Shown here: one piece after another, positions 23,619 through 36,949 of the stretch
Position numbering within the stretch: position 1 is the first letter of the stretch
Layout of the letters: the number at the start of each line of letters is the position of its first letter
Origin: Nageia nagi
Taxonomy: Eukaryota > Pinophyta
NCBI GenBank assembly: GCA_050084985.1
Contig: JBITNC010000002.1
Span: 32,612,001-32,676,000 of the forward strand
Direction: 5' to 3'
DNA: 64,000 bases
Notes under the pieces: generated by a model
The model's input: the letters and a program-made list of their open reading frames with translations, nothing else
Told to the model about the DNA's origin: nothing
The model's database searches: none
Made by a program: the position numbers and the translations under genes

Positions 23619-24568
23619 TTTTGCCCTTGTTAGATAGGCTTACTTCAACAAGTGTAGATACCTAGATGTTAGTTGAGAAATATTTGTAAATTGAATATTC
23701 TAAAATTTCAAAATTTGAATGAAATTTGAACAATTTGGAAATTAAAATTTGAACATTGAGCTTTGAATAATTTGAAATAATTTGAACACTTCAAACTAAT
23801 ATGTAAAAATAATGCATTCAAGGTAGAAAGAAATATAAAATTTGGAATAAATATGAATAGGGATTTGAATGTAGCATTCATAAAATTCAAATCCTAAATA
23901 ATGTGTTCTTGGAGGTTTAAAAAACTAAAAAAAATAGAAGAAATAAAAAGAGGAATTCAAATGTAGTATTCATCAAATTCAAATCCTAAACAATATAGTC
24001 TTGGTAAATTTGAAACAACTATGGATAATAATTTGAATGTACCTTACGATAATTCAAACCCTATCCAATGTGTTTGTGGAAACTTTGGAAAAAATATGCT
24101 TAGCAATTCAAATGTAGTATTCATGAAATTTGAATGGTAAGTAATATATTTATAGAGGTAGGAATTTGAACAAATTATATAGTATTTGATGATCGAATGC
24201 GTCAAACCTATGCAAAACATTCGTGATGGGGTAAGCATGTAGATTTACTAGCAAGCATGTAGTCTTTTTAAATAATTTTAGAAATTTACATAATTTGAAT
24301 AATTTGAACTTTTAAAAATTTGAAATCAGGTGGAAATTTGATAGCTTTGAAAAATTTTACAACTTTGAAAGAAACTTTGAATAATTTTGTATTTTTTGAG
24401 GTAAAATTTTGAATTTTTTACACTTTTTTTGTAAAAAGAATTTAGAAAAATTTGAACAATTAGGCAGTTCCCCCTTGAGCAATATTGCATTGATCATAAT
24501 GATAAATACAAAATCAATCAAAAAAATAAGAATTTGTGTGTGATGTTTATGAAAACTTTTGCACATGT
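23619..24568. other. E5 3' untranslated segment, no genes
   Basis: This stretch holds tandem-like, diverged units of about 110-130 bp built around CAAATGTAGTATTCAT and AAATTCAAATCCTAA (near 23870, 23955, 24045, 24110). No protein is seen. Its right end is the E6 insertion site with TSD CATGT at 24564-24568. Confidence 0.5.
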
Positions 24569-25289
24569 TGTAGATCCCAAATTATGCAAATATGAATAAA
24601 TAAAATTAAATAAATAGTCTATAATATACAACATACACTATATCAAATTACAACAGATATACATGAAATGCATGAACCTAATATGGAGTGCATGTACAAT
24701 CCTCAATAGTAGATAGCGATAAATATTCAAAGGATTAGGATTGGATTTAGAATGAGTACAAGATAGATCTTTGCAAGTGTGGAGAAATGAGTCGACCACC
24801 AAAATTTGGAACTTTCAATCTAGAAGGTGCACATTATTGATGATGTAGGAGTAGAACCTTTTTGATTGCATGAAATAGGATGAATTGTGTTGTGTTCAAA
24901 ACATGTAAAGTTCATAACTTAGAGTATAACAAACATTCATGATAGGTGGCATCCATAGATATCGTTACAGTTAACAACCACCTATTAAAGTTTTTTATCA
25001 TATTAAAAGAGTTCTGATCTTGTATAGATCAACCTATTCCACTCGTATTTATAGCCTACAAAGGACCTAGAGAGCAATAAGGCTAACTTCCAACAATAAT
25101 AATAATCTTTGTTATATTCAAGATAAATTAAAATATGAGCCATGATAAATGATATTACATTGGTCCTAACACATGGTATTGCATTGTAATATCAACTTTA
25201 TCTTGATATATATATTATTACCATTAATCATTAAAGAATTCTAAATATGACTTATTAAATAAATAATAAATCATTTCTAGGAATCTACA
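24569..25289 (-). repeat. E6 3' LTR
   Basis: TGTAGATCCC...GAATCTACA, same length as its partner. A TATA-type CGTATTTATAG on the minus strand lies at about 25044-25054. Confidence 0.93.
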
Positions 25290-25303
25290 TTTTTCCCCTC
25301 TTT
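25290..25303 (-). other. E6 polypurine tract
   Basis: Minus strand reads AAAGAGGGGAAAAA directly before the 3' LTR. Confidence 0.8.
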
Positions 25304-27402
25304 GGATATGAAATGAAAAGCATTGAAATTGCATAATCCAAAGAAGTTTTGAGAAAAGAAGAAAATTTTCAATAGTAAGGTGGACTTTCTTGTTTTGATC
25401 AATATGTTGAGTATGATGTGTTGTTTGTCTCCTTTTGGTCTTGGCTGCCCCTTTCTCATGCTACATTCAGTAAGCAATCCAAAATTAGAGTCCCTATATG
25501 AGGAAAGCAGTTTATTGGCATACCTAAAGAACAAATCAACATAATACCCATGTAGATCACATCCCATCAAAGAATAATTGATTAAAAGAGCAAGGATGAA
25601 ATTAATATGATATCCATTGTATCACTATGGTCAATATGACTCATAGTTATATAAACCATGATGCATAGAATATTATGATTGCAACTCATAGTCTATGAAG
25701 AGCAAGCACATGAGGTCCTTTTTGATGCCCTAGGCTTGTAATATCCATGAGTATGAAGTAGAACTTTTAATGACTCAAGCTTGGAATAACTTGTGAAAAT
25801 GAGAGATTTTATCATGGAATGACCTTGGCATTGAAAATAATTATTACTAAAATAATGAATAATAGCATTCAATGTCAGTAAATGTACCAAATATTCATTG
25901 GCCTCTCATTTCAACATTTTAAATTTCATGAAGTTTCAAAGTAAACCTACATCGCTAGTAGTGTAGTATCCATAAAAATTTACAATCATTTCTTTTTACA
26001 ATTTTGATCATCAATTTTATAACATTGCATATTTGTGAAATAATATCATTTTCAAGAAATAATTCAAATAAATTTTAGCATGCCCCAATTGTAAAGAATT
26101 TGTAGTGAATACATGTCATTGGCAATGTGGAAATAGTCATATCAAATGCAAAAATTCAAATAATATTCAATTGAAACTTAGAAATAACATTTTGCATTAT
26201 ATAAGGAATGAGATGACATCAGTAAATAGCATAAAAATTTCAATATAAGAAAGGAATTAGCAATATTTGATCACATATTCAATTTGTCTATGCAACAATC
26301 ATAAAGGTGAAATATCCATCATTTTGAGCCATTAACAACACACAAGCATGATAGATATTTGTAAGAATACATAATTTTGCTTTTTGCATGTCATTGATGA
26401 CACATTAGTGAATGAATTAATTTTTAGGAAAAATAGCACATCCAATTAGCATTGAAATATGATTTTTAAAGTATGTACCATTCCAAAACCATCCATATAT
26501 GTGAAGATAAAAAATTTGCACCCAAATTTAATGAAATTGGATTAAAATTCAACCTTTGCAATCATACAATAGACACGATATGCATTTATTACAACTTATG
26601 AGAATAGGAATTGAAATATAGTACTTAGAAGTTTTACCAATTTCACATAAAACAAACCACTAAAAGTTTCCATTCAATACTAATAAAATTTAAAAATAGA
26701 ATGCAATCAATTTCCACTCTGATATGCAATGTAAATTATGCAATTAAACTTTCTCATCATTTGTGATTTCCAAGTGTTGAATTGGTCACCAATTTGATGA
26801 ATTACAAATCATTGGTGGTGTGGGAGCAACAAATTGGATTTTTAAAAAGAAATTATGTCCCTATAAAATATTTTATAGCATTTTGCACATATGAAATAAT
26901 GGTTAAGAAGCAAAAGGAAGCATTCATGAAAAAGCCCTACTTGTAGTTAGGGGTAAAGGGATAAAATGGAATAAAACATCACATAATTGAATTTTTGTTC
27001 ATTTTGGTGTCTCTTTCCTATTAGTGATTTTGTTATGATGATTTTATCTCCTTGCATGTGACCCTGTTGATAGTGCTTCCATCGATCAACCATTGATCCT
27101 TGGTGAGGGTCCTTGCTAGCCACTTGTTTGATTTCCTTAGTTGACCATGGAAAATGATGGTTGACATGGGGTAGGAAGGTCAATAACTAGGTGAAGAGGT
27201 CACATAACAAATTACATCCATAGATTACCATATGAGCATGCCATAAGTATTTTTTTCCTACTAGTTTTTCTTTATATTTGTTACAAATTTTGCATCAATG
27301 ATTCCTTACATATTAGCTTAATATGCTTATTTTTTATTTTGAATTTTAATTTTCTTTATTAATTACTTATAGGATTGCAAGTTTTTGATTAGGGGAGGAC
27401 CC
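25304..27402. other. E6 3' region with dispersed palindromic motifs
   Basis: No convincing protein is encoded; two minus-strand frames of 97 and 65 codons (25277-25570, 25693-25890) have no recognisable motif. At least six copies of a degenerate dyad related to CATCGYTARYGRTGTG occur (25947, 26112, 26328, 26387, 26805 and, in the LTR, 24827). These lie upstream of the antisense PMD gene. Confidence 0.55.
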
Positions 27403-29060
27403 ATGTCCATGATAGAGTTGAAGAAGGTAAGGACATGGCAAAGAACCAACCATGAGGATGACATCATCATGCAGTTCAAACTAGTGGATTTGGTGATAGT
27501 CGAGCATATCCAATAGAATTTTCACCTAATTACCACCTTGGTTGAGACATGGGATCTAGATTGAAATACTTTTCACCTACTCCTAGGTGAAATGAGTATC
27601 ATATTTCTATATGTTTATAAGATTTGGGGCATACCCATCATGGGTTAGCTTGTCTATTAAACCAAGGTTGTACACAACTGAATGAGAGAGCAACTAGCTT
27701 TATGGCTAACAGGAGAGGAGGATCATGATTGGGATCATTGGGCTGCTTGATTAGAAGAGGTTTTTTGGTTTGCACCACCAACATGGTAATTGAGGCTCTA
27801 CATTGTCTCAATCATCATAACATACTTATGCTTGGATAAGAACATCTCTTTATTTTCTCTTAGCATGGTTTAGGAGATATGCATTAGAGGGATGCAATTT
27901 GCATGGGCTCCACTAGTGCTAGTCCAATTATAGTGGGATTTATTTAACTTTATGAGTGTTGACAAGTTCAACATCATGATTGCACATGTAGGCCTACTAC
28001 AGGTATGGGTTTGTGAGAAGATAGTGATCATGTAACTAGTTGGGTTGCAGAGGACCAAAGATGACCTAGAAGATATAGCATTGATATGATGGGTTTTAAG
28101 GGTACATGGATATGGATATCCACATAATTTGTATCTAAGGAGGTGAAAGATTGACAAGTTCCAAGCTAAGGAACTAGTTTGGGTATCATACATGGATTAT
28201 GTGTGGCATGAGGATGCCCACTAGCTTACCTACGTGAGGAAAAATTGCTTTTTCCAGACATGAAGGAAGTTGGTAGAGCAATACCTACCACATAAGATTC
28301 TCATGTAGTTCAGGATCTAGTAAGGGATCCCTATAGTTCCCACATGCTACAGGTAGTACATGATAGATAGGGATGCATTAACATGGTTGTAGATCATACT
28401 GGTATGGAGGATGACCTAAGAGGATAGCCCAAGGTACATGATGTAATGATAAATATTTCTATGGCACCTAGGATCACTATAGGGTTCATGGTATGGTCGT
28501 AAACTATATTTCCAACCCCCTTAGGGTTAGATTAGGAGGAGGAGGAGTAGGAGATAGATGCATCCAAGGGATATTAAAAGGAGGACCATACCAAATTGAA
28601 AATCCCATGCATGACATACCTATGCAAGAAGGATTGAAAGCCCTAGGATTAGTAGCACTAGAGGAGGCCATGCTAGTAGTGGCTCTAGTTAATAATTTTA
28701 CAATCATTTATGTCAATATGTGCAAGTTTTATATGACCATGAAACTGAATTTGCAAACATTGCTTGCAAGAGAGAGAGACTTGTAGGTAACAACCTTAGA
28801 GGCTAAGATAGAGAGGCTAAGATAGAGAGGCTTAAGCCTTTCAAGAGAGAAATAGCCACTCTATGGTCCATCATGGAAACCAAGGATGCTTAGATAAGCA
28901 CTCTAGAGCAATCCTTAAAGAGGTTATAGGAGCGGGTGGACATGCCCCCATTGAGTGAGTAGTGGGCATTTATCCAAAGCTTAATGGATCAGATAGAGAA
29001 GAAGGAAAATGACATAGCAACACTCAAAGGGAAGTATGAGAGGGACAAGATACTTTTTTT
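27403..29060 (+). pseudogene. E6 antisense PMD-type gene, decayed
   Basis: From ATG at 27403 one plus-strand frame continues to about 28460 with about 20 stop codons but no frameshift. It holds NTFHLLLGEM then VYKIWGIPIMG at about 27565-27650, the hallmark of plant mobile domain proteins, and a later block LLQVWVCEKIV at about 27994-28026, also typical. A frame change near 28470 leads to 28493-28786 and a coiled-coil-like C-terminus (LLARERDL, LEAKIERL and MDQIEKKENDIATLK up to about 29040). PMD proteins include the MAIN/MAIL1 family of plants and occur in transposons. Orientation is opposite to the element. Confidence 0.72.
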
Positions 29061-30129
29061 CACCTAGGGGATCATCACTAGTAAGGTGTGAGGTGGTGTT
29101 TCACTTTCAAGAGCTAGTAGCAATAGTAGGAGGACTAGGCCTAGGATTAGTGAGGCTAGGAGTAGTGACATTAGTGCATGCCAATGATTTTGTACTATGG
29201 ACATGGTTCCACCCCATTTTGTATATTTTATATTATATGATATATATGGATCATCTTTTGGATTTAATTTGTGTGATGTGTTTAATATGTGAATTGTTTA
29301 TGTTTATAGTTGTACATTTTATAATTGATCATGTAAATTGTAAAGTACAATTTTTAAGATTGTAGGTAATAAACCATCCATATATATTTATATAAAATAA
29401 ATGCAAACACATAAAAATCCTATTGCACACATCTAGCATGATCCAATGCACATAATTTTGATCAACAACACAAGAATCAATCAAAACAAAATCAAGATCC
29501 CCTAGGTACTAAATTCAGGCAATTTATGAATAGGCTTGAGTTTTTTTTTTTTTTTTTTAACAATTACAAAATTAGAATGTAGCCATTTTAAATAAACAAG
29601 TATGCAATGAGGGGAAATGAAATACTATTATTTTTAATTATGTTCTAGAAAATGCACATCATTAGTGACATGAAAATAGGTGACACACCATCAATGATGT
29701 GATACTTAATCATTATGATAGAAAATTTTAGGAGATAATTTTACAAAAATTTTCCAATAGACCAATAAGAAAGTAACCAGATGAATGCAATAAACAACAA
29801 TACATATTTTTCAAACTGAAAAATAACATAGCTAGAATACACTACTATTTTGATTTTTTACATTTTAAGAAATAACTTTGCATGCCTAGGATGGTTTGGT
29901 AACCCAGACACATTTTGTAGGTGCAAGGAAAAAGAGAAATTCCTTGTTACATATATCATGTTGTTGGTGGCATACAAATAGGCATGCACACTATTAGCGA
30001 TGTCCTTTTGTACTTCTTTTTCATCACATTTTGATCTTCCAATACTATAATCCCTATTTTTTTGCTTTTGACATCCATTGCATCCATTTTTGTTAGAAAA
30101 ATAATAACTAATGCAATTAGAAGCACTTA
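29061..30129. other. E6 spacer with homopolymer T run and palindromic motifs
   Basis: It contains an 18-base T run near 29541-29558 and four more copies of the dyad motif (29654, 29683, 29957, 29986). The plus-strand open stretch 29036-29365 is Leu/Val-rich without motif. This is where pol would be expected if it had not been lost. Confidence 0.5.
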
Positions 30130-31037
30130 CTATTCCAATGAAGCCTTTGGTAAAGGGTTTGTAAATATCTCCAATTGTCCATTATTAGGGTGTATAGGGC
30201 TTTTATTTGTAGTAGTATGATCATCCATATGAATTAATTTATTATCAATGAAATCCTTAATGATATTTCTTAAATCCCTATAATTTCTTTTTAGGTTTCC
30301 TAGTGTCCTATGATAATTACAAAATTCCTCATATCTATAATTTTTAGGAACACCATTAGGAAAATGGGGCTGAACAATTGGTGGAAGCTCAATAAGTTTT
30401 TTTAACAATACATTAAGAATATTATCAATAATATTAGTTAACTTTGTAAATTTCTATTATGTTCTATTAGTTCTCTTATCAACATTGTGTACTTCAAGTT
30501 TTTTTTATCATTTTTTAGAGATTTTACTATCTTTTCATATGTTTGAGGTTTTTTAGAATGAATATCATAAAATTTCTTTATACAAGCCTCTTTTTTAAAT
30601 AAAATATCCATCATTTTAGCCAATGTAAAATCATAGTTTGAGATAACCAATAACTTATATATAGGTTATAAAGCATTTGCAAATGTATCCTTCAAATCTT
30701 GCTCAGGTATAGTGATCTTATTTGTAATTTGTTTCCATATTTTCACAAAATCAAACAAAGATTGGTTAGACAATTGCTTAATATTACATAAATATTTAAA
30801 TTGAACCTTTTATATAATATTGTATCTAAAGTTCTTCAAAAATTGATGAATCAAATCTTCATATTTATCAATGCTCTTTTCATGAAGAAAAAAATACCAT
30901 TTCAATGCTTCATATTTTAAAATATGTGAAAATAATTTGGCAAGCATATCTTTATCATGAAAATATTCCATGGCTTCTTGAAATTTTCTAACATAAATCT
31001 TTGGATCTTTCAAACCATCAAACTTTGTAAATTTCAA
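30130..31037 (-). pseudogene. E6 gag relic
   Basis: The capsid core at 30810-31037 reads MKFTKFDGLKDPKIYVRKF and ends in EDLIHQFLKNFRYNI, equivalent to E11 gag. A second piece is at 30438-30650. The C-terminal piece 30130-30408 reads FCNYHRTLGNLKRNYRDLRN and IKDFIDNKLI, the counterpart of the E11 zinc-binding region, with the His and last Cys changed to Asn and Tyr. The final IFTNPLPKAS also matches E11. Frame shifts and stops separate the pieces. Confidence 0.8.
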
Positions 31038-31500
31038 ATTCTAGCAGTCAAAGGATATTTTAAACAAAATAACAAATCATTTTTATCATTAAGAAATTCT
31101 AATTTCTTAATTCTTTCCTCTATTGTTTTGGCAATGTTTGATATTACAAGATTTTGAGTTGGTTATTGATTTTGGACAATATGAATATTAGCTCTCAAGG
31201 GTGGTGGAGGGGTTTGAGGTGGAACATTGTTAATTTGAGAAGATTTATTTGCATTTCTAAGATATTTTTCTTTAAGTGTGACAAATGGCCCTATTCTATT
31301 TTTCCTTTCATGGTCAAGTTATTAACTAATTCTAACATAAAATCTAGTTGTTGTTCGTGATTAACTTTGTAAAAGGATGTAGATTATTGAAGGATTTCTA
31401 GTTTAATATTGAGTTCTTCTTATGACCAATTAGGGTGATATTTATAAGCATTATTAATAGTATTAGCAAGTTGTCTAATTTTCATACCAATATATTCATT

Positions 31501-32079
31501 TTACAAAATACCCTTACCTTTATTAGAAAGAATACCTATTTTGTAATGTTTAGGGTTGAGGATTAGATGTTTGTAATCATACTTGCTTTCTATACTATCA
31601 TCCTTAACATCCCCTTCACTTAGAGGTTGCATAACTTCTTTTATGCTGCTAGAGACATGTGTGTAGTCCGACATGCTATTGATGGCATCTTGATTAATGG
31701 TATAAAACCTCCATCTTGATGAACCTGCTTTTTCATAATAGAATAAGCTATCCAAGGAATGATAAGCTATAGAGTTTGCTTCTAATAACTCATAATTGGT
31801 TAGGATATCAATAATAGTTTCAACATTATGAGTAAGAAAATATTCCAATTTTTCTTTATCATATAAACATTCTTTAACAGAGCAAATATAGCTAGGAATT
31901 CCATCTAACTCCTCAATTTCAGCATTACTATTAGAAGTATCATCATGATTTTTATAGCTTACACTTTCAAAATCACAATAATAAATAGCCATATCAAATC
32001 TATTAGGATTTTCTCTAATAATATTTATTTTCTTGATAGAGCTTGTAGATTCAATGTCACTATGTGCATCAGGCACCAT
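31501..32079 (-). pseudogene. E6 upstream acidic reading frame, 192 codons
   Basis: An unusually long open frame for this region, starting MVPDAHSDIESTSSIKKI close to the 5' LTR and ending NKGKGIL. It is rich in Asp, Glu, Ser and Tyr, with no recognised domain. It lies where Tat-like elements may have an extra frame or gag N-terminus upstream of the capsid core. The sequence 31038-31500 between it and gag is eroded. Function unknown. Confidence 0.5.
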
Positions 32080-32364
32080 ATGATCATCAAGATGAGGCTC
32101 TTGTAGTGGTAAATCAGGGTTAATCCTAGCACTTCTTTGGATATCATTAAAATTAACCTTACCCCTAGAGACCTTAGGTTATTTTACATTCAAATCTATT
32201 TTTCAAGCATAAGTAGGACATACCCTAGTTTTATCATTTTCTCTAGCTACTATATGAATAGCTTTAGGTAAGGGAATAAATAATAACAAAATAGATTCAT
32301 GATTTTTTAGAAAGGATGACACATATCGATATCTAAGTGTGTAAGAATATCAAGTTCACAAAAA

Positions 32365-33085
32365 TGTAGACCTCAAATTGTGCAAATATGAACAAACATA
32401 ATTAAATAAATAGTCTACAATATACAACATACACTATATCATATTACAACAAATAGACATGAAACACATGAACCTGATATGGAGTGCATGTACAATCCTC
32501 AAGAGAAGATAGCATTGAATCTTTAAAGGATTGGGATAATATTCAAGATGAGCTTAAGGTAGATATTTGCAAGTGTGTAGCGATGAGTCAACCACCAAAA
32601 TCTAGAACAACCAATCTAGAAGGCATACATCGCTAATGGTGTAGGAGCAGAATGCCACTAACTATGTGGAATAGGATGAATCATGTTGTGCGTAAAATAT
32701 GAAAAGTTCAAAACTTATAGTATAATAAACATTCATGATAGGTGGCATCTAGAGACACTATTACAGTTGAAAACCACCTATCATAGTTCTTTATCATATC
32801 AAAAAAGTTTTGATATTATGGACATCAACCTATTCCATCCATATTTATAGCCTACAAAGGAAATAGAGAGGAATGAGGCTGACTTCCAACAATAATAATA
32901 ATATTTTTTATATTCAAGATAAATTAAAATATGAGCCATGATAAATGATATTGTATTGGTCCTAGAACATGGTATTGCATTGTAATATCAACTTTATCTT
33001 GATATATGTATTATTGCTATTAATCATTTAAGAAGTCTAAATATGATTTATTAAATAAATAATAAATCATTTTTATATGTCTACA
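32365..33085 (-). repeat. E6 5' LTR
   Basis: TGTAGACCTC...TGTCTACA; followed by CATGT at 33086-33090. The minus strand has CTATAAATATGG (TATA box) near 32840-32852. The adjoining minus-strand sequence TTTTTGTGAACTTGATATTC at 32345-32364 is a decayed match to the primer site after the E8 LTR. Confidence 0.93.
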
Positions 33086-33090
33086 CATGT

Positions 33091-34990
33091 AATGTTTTTT
33101 GTCTCTTTTTTTTGTTTCCCCAATATAATTTTGTAATAAAGTACAAGATGAAAAAATATATTTTGAACAAATTTGCATAAGATTAGGCCCACCCATGTGC
33201 TAAAATTTTGAATTTTGGCTTAAAAATAGTCAAAAAGAGGTAAATAAGTAAGAAAAACTACCCTTTGTTTACATCATTTGTCACATGTGCAAGGTGGAAT
33301 TTTGGTGGAAAGTAAGTAATCGATTGAGATGGTAGTGAATGATGCATCTCTAGCTCAAATAGTTATCGATAGATAATGCTCGAGATGCTAGGTAGGTAAC
33401 AAAATAGAAATTACCCATTTTTAATGTAATTATTAAATTTTTTAGTGTATTTTAGTTAAAAAATAATGTAGAATTGTGCATTTTCTTGTTTAAAATACAA
33501 AGTACCCTAATATGATTGTATAAACACATAAACTAAACATTTAGATGATATAAAATAATCCCTCCAAATAGAATCTCATTAAATGAACTAAATAAAAAGA
33601 TATTTGAATTCCAAAAAATGCCCAATAAGAGGGTTTGAGAGGGTATTTTGCTACTTATACACAAACAATGGGTCAGATTCAAAATCCATTCGATACCCAC
33701 CTAGTTTTTTACCATGCATAACCTTTCCTTGGAACTAGATTCTCAAAAAAATATTTGATTCAATTAAAAACATGATTTTTCCCCAAAAAAGATATGAAAT
33801 AAGGGTTTTTAAATTATAATTTTATAAATATCTCCAAATATGGGTATCAAATCACAAAATAGATAGGAACCCACCTAGTTATTTGACCCCAATAAGGTAG
33901 CCATGGAATTTGTTTCATAAAAAATAGAGCATTTTTTTAGTATTTATGACAATTTTGGCACTCTTAGACCTTAGGCATAGTCAAAATTTGCACCTTAGGC
34001 TAGGTGCACTACACCTAGGGTCAAGCACATCATGCTTAGGGAATAGTCCCCCAAGCACATCATACCTAGGCTTAAGCACACTATGCTTAGCCTCTAACCC
34101 ATTTTGGGTCTTGTTTGGTTCATTTTAAAAAAATTTAACATTCAAATTGTGTGTTTGAGAATTATTAAAGGGTAATTGATTAGATTTAACACTCTATAAA
34201 TTGAATTGAACCTCTTTTTTGCAATTTCATTAAATTTTACAAGTTGATCAATTTTTTGTCCAAAAAATACAGTTTTGATAATTTTTGTGAAAAAACATCA
34301 AGTTGGTTGTTTATAACTTCAATAATTCATTGGTTGGTGTCATAAGATACTAAAAGTTGATTTAAAACCAAAAAATATATATTTCTTGCTAAGTAGAAAT
34401 AATTGTGTAAAATTTGGTAGTTGTTCATGTTGGAGGCAAATTTGATTTTCTTGCAAAAAGAACTTCTACAAATGCAAAATTTTATTTTGTTATTGCACTC
34501 TTACTTATTGAATAATGTGAACTTTGTTAATTTTTGAAGTAAATGTATCATCTAAGCTATTAGCATGGTTTACCCTAAGGTAACAAGTGGTAGTTATGCT
34601 CTTATAAATTTTGAAATGCACCTCATATACTTTGTTAAGAAGTTTTGCAAATTTTACTATGTAAGAAATTATTTTTAATGCAATTTAATATTTTTTGGTA
34701 CTATGATGCTACATATAAGCTACCCTAGTGTGAAGTTGGACATACCTTGTTTTCATAGAATATATTTTAGTTTGGAGTGCTTTGAGATAAAAATATGTAT
34801 TGGAAAACATTTAGATGTGGCAATACACCATTTAATGCAGAGATGACATCATAATGAAGGCACAAACATTTTGAAATATTTACAATCCTAAATTTGGTAT
34901 TTGATAGATAAATTAGATGGAAAAAATGGTAGCATGACTTACTTATTTTACTTTGTTGGTTTCACAACCTGATGAGATACTATGCATGTG
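33091..34990. other. E5 3' region resumed, with palindrome cluster
   Basis: No protein is seen. At 34000-34090 four imperfect palindromes follow one another: CTAGGTGCACTACACCTAG, CAAGCACATCATGCTTAGG, CCAAGCACATCATACCTAGG and TTAAGCACACTATGCTTAG. They are richer in GC than their surroundings and lie about 1 kb upstream of the antisense PMD relic. Confidence 0.6.
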
Positions 34991-35039
34991 ATATCAATTT
35001 CATAATCTCTACATTTAGTTATAGCAGGATATGTTAGCA

Positions 35040-35960
35040 ATTGAGTGGATGTAGTTACACAATGTGGGTTTACAATACACAAGAATTATACATAAGGCAT
35101 GGTGAACTCAAGGTACATAAAAACCTTGTGTGAGCGATGGGATTCTTCCACCAATACTTTCCATTTGTTAATGGGAGAGTGTACTATGACTTTGGAGGAT
35201 GTATGGTAGATTCTCAGGATTCTGATGAAGGGTGCATCAGTTATTGAGTTATCAGATGAAGGGGGGAGAGATGTAGTAGATATTAGGATAATTGGCCATT
35301 GCTACCATATTCTATGGTGGAGTGGAGGAGGATTCTACTATGATCATTCATACAAGGTGGGGCTCATAAAAAGATTGACATGTTTCCCTTAGTGGGTACA
35401 AGATCTAGAGTGACATGAGAAGGAGCATTATCATAGGATAGAGACTAGGAATCCAGATAGTGTCAATCTTATCCAAAGAAAGTTAGAGATGACATAGACC
35501 ATTACTAGCTTGAGTTGATGACTAGATGACTAGCATAGATGGTTAGAGAGGTAGGACTGGTAGGTACTAATTTATGAGTCAAATTTTATACAAAGAATGA
35601 TTCCACTACTATACATCCCATCAAGTTCATAGAGTAATATCCATAGGAATCAGGGGATGCAAGGGACACACATGATACATGGGACCTCTAGGAGTATGCA
35701 TGTGGTGAGCTCATCATATGTAACCTCCCATACACATGATATGACTAAACATATAAGGGGAGGGGGGTTCTAGAGACATCTTAGTTAATGATGAGATAAC
35801 ATGAGAGATCTCCATATTCTTCCCAATAGCTTTGAGGATGGAAAATGGTTACAAGACACACATTTTGGCTAGATAGATTACATAGGCTAGATTAGACATA
35901 TGATATAGGTGTATATCATTAGATGATATTTTTATATCAGAGCAATCTAGATGACTTATG
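35040..35960 (+). pseudogene. E5 antisense PMD-type relic
   Basis: At 35129-35210 the plus strand encodes CERWDSSTNTFHLLMGECTM followed by TLEDVW, a stop, and ILRILMKG, aligning with E11 (RWDAVTCTFHLLIREMTV) and E6. The frame continues as ELSDEGGRDVVDIRIIGH to about 35290. The rest to about 35960 is poorly conserved. The gene lies opposite to the minus-strand pol, between the 3' LTR and integrase. Confidence 0.68.
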
Positions 35961-36134
35961 TATTTTTTATGATTGTTTATGTCACCTTTATATATATACA
36001 TGATGGTTTTTTTACATGAGTTGATTCAAAATCATGATGAATGTATTTATGTTTATTGTTTGTTTGTATGATTATTATGGTATGCAATGATTCAATTGGT
36101 GCATGCTTTTATTGTTACACAAATAAGGTGGTTA

Positions 36135-36482
36135 TTATGGATTTATTTTGTTTTGTTTCTTTAGAAGAATCAATTTTAATGTTTCAAAAAGTGAACAATA
36201 AGACATAATGGTATGATGTAGGATTTTTAGGATCGAGTTCCATTTTAATATGCTAAATAAGATCTTATTCCTCCCATTTATGAAACAATGCAATGAAATC
36301 CATTCAATGGTCTTGACCCATGGTGAGAAATGATGAAAACATGATTGATTAGAAATTATGAAACATAATAGGTGGACATAATAATCAATGCAAATAAGTT
36401 TAGAAATAAATTCCATATGAATGTGTAAGATAATCTCTAGCCCCAATTGGACTAGGAAGGATGTGTCATCTAATAGTTCCAT
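36135..36482 (-). pseudogene. E5 post-integrase reading frame, 115 codons
   Basis: A sense-strand frame in the same location as the sense extra frame of E11. The segment LGLEIILHIHMEF resembles LGPQIYFAHMEY of E11 and VKTIEWIS resembles TKNLEWMD. The similarity is short and I regard it as suggestive only. No known domain. The adjoining stretch 36500-36950 is untranslated and similar to 17990-18370 of E4. Confidence 0.3.
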
Positions 36483-36949
36483 AACCTATAAAAATTATTA
36501 AGAAAAAAAATCAAAAATAAAGAAAGCATAATAAAGTGAATACAAGCCAAGCAATTGTTGCTAGGAATGAGTGACTAATGGTTTTTTTACCCCCAAAAAA
36601 GGTAGGAAATACTAAAAGTGAGATGCTATCCAAGTATGAATCCAAAATGTCAATATCTAGCTTGATGAAATAAAATGTTTGTAGATGAAAAGATACCCCA
36701 ATATCTACTTAGTATATCCTACATAGGAATCCTTCTTATATAGGTACATAAACTAAAAATAACAAAGTCAAATAATAGTAAATGTCACTACGGAATCATG
36801 GTAAATGGTAAGATAAAAATATTATTTGATGGACATGATGATTAGAACAAATATTTTTTAGAATTTTTTATCTTTTTTAGGAATACAAGATGAGAGATAG
36901 GAAAAAGCCAAATTCAACACATAGGAAAATCATGCCTCCCCCTAGATGT

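Larger units (their letters stand above)
24569..33085 (-). mobile_element. E6: gag-only Tat-like element with antisense PMD gene, 8.5 kb
   Basis: Two LTRs of 721 bp each (24569-25289, 32365-33085) and a perfect 5-bp duplication CATGT (24564-24568, 33086-33090) define a complete insertion. The interior has gag and an upstream acidic frame on the minus strand at 30130-32079, and a PMD-type gene on the plus strand at 27403-29060. No RT, RNase H or integrase is present and no space remains for them. It would therefore be non-autonomous, copied by enzymes of a related element. LTRs are diverged, so it is not recent. Confidence 0.88.

Noticed and set aside
29541-29558. T run as the poly(A) tail of a LINE or processed gene on the minus strand
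   Set aside because: No coding sequence, 3' end or target duplication goes with it.
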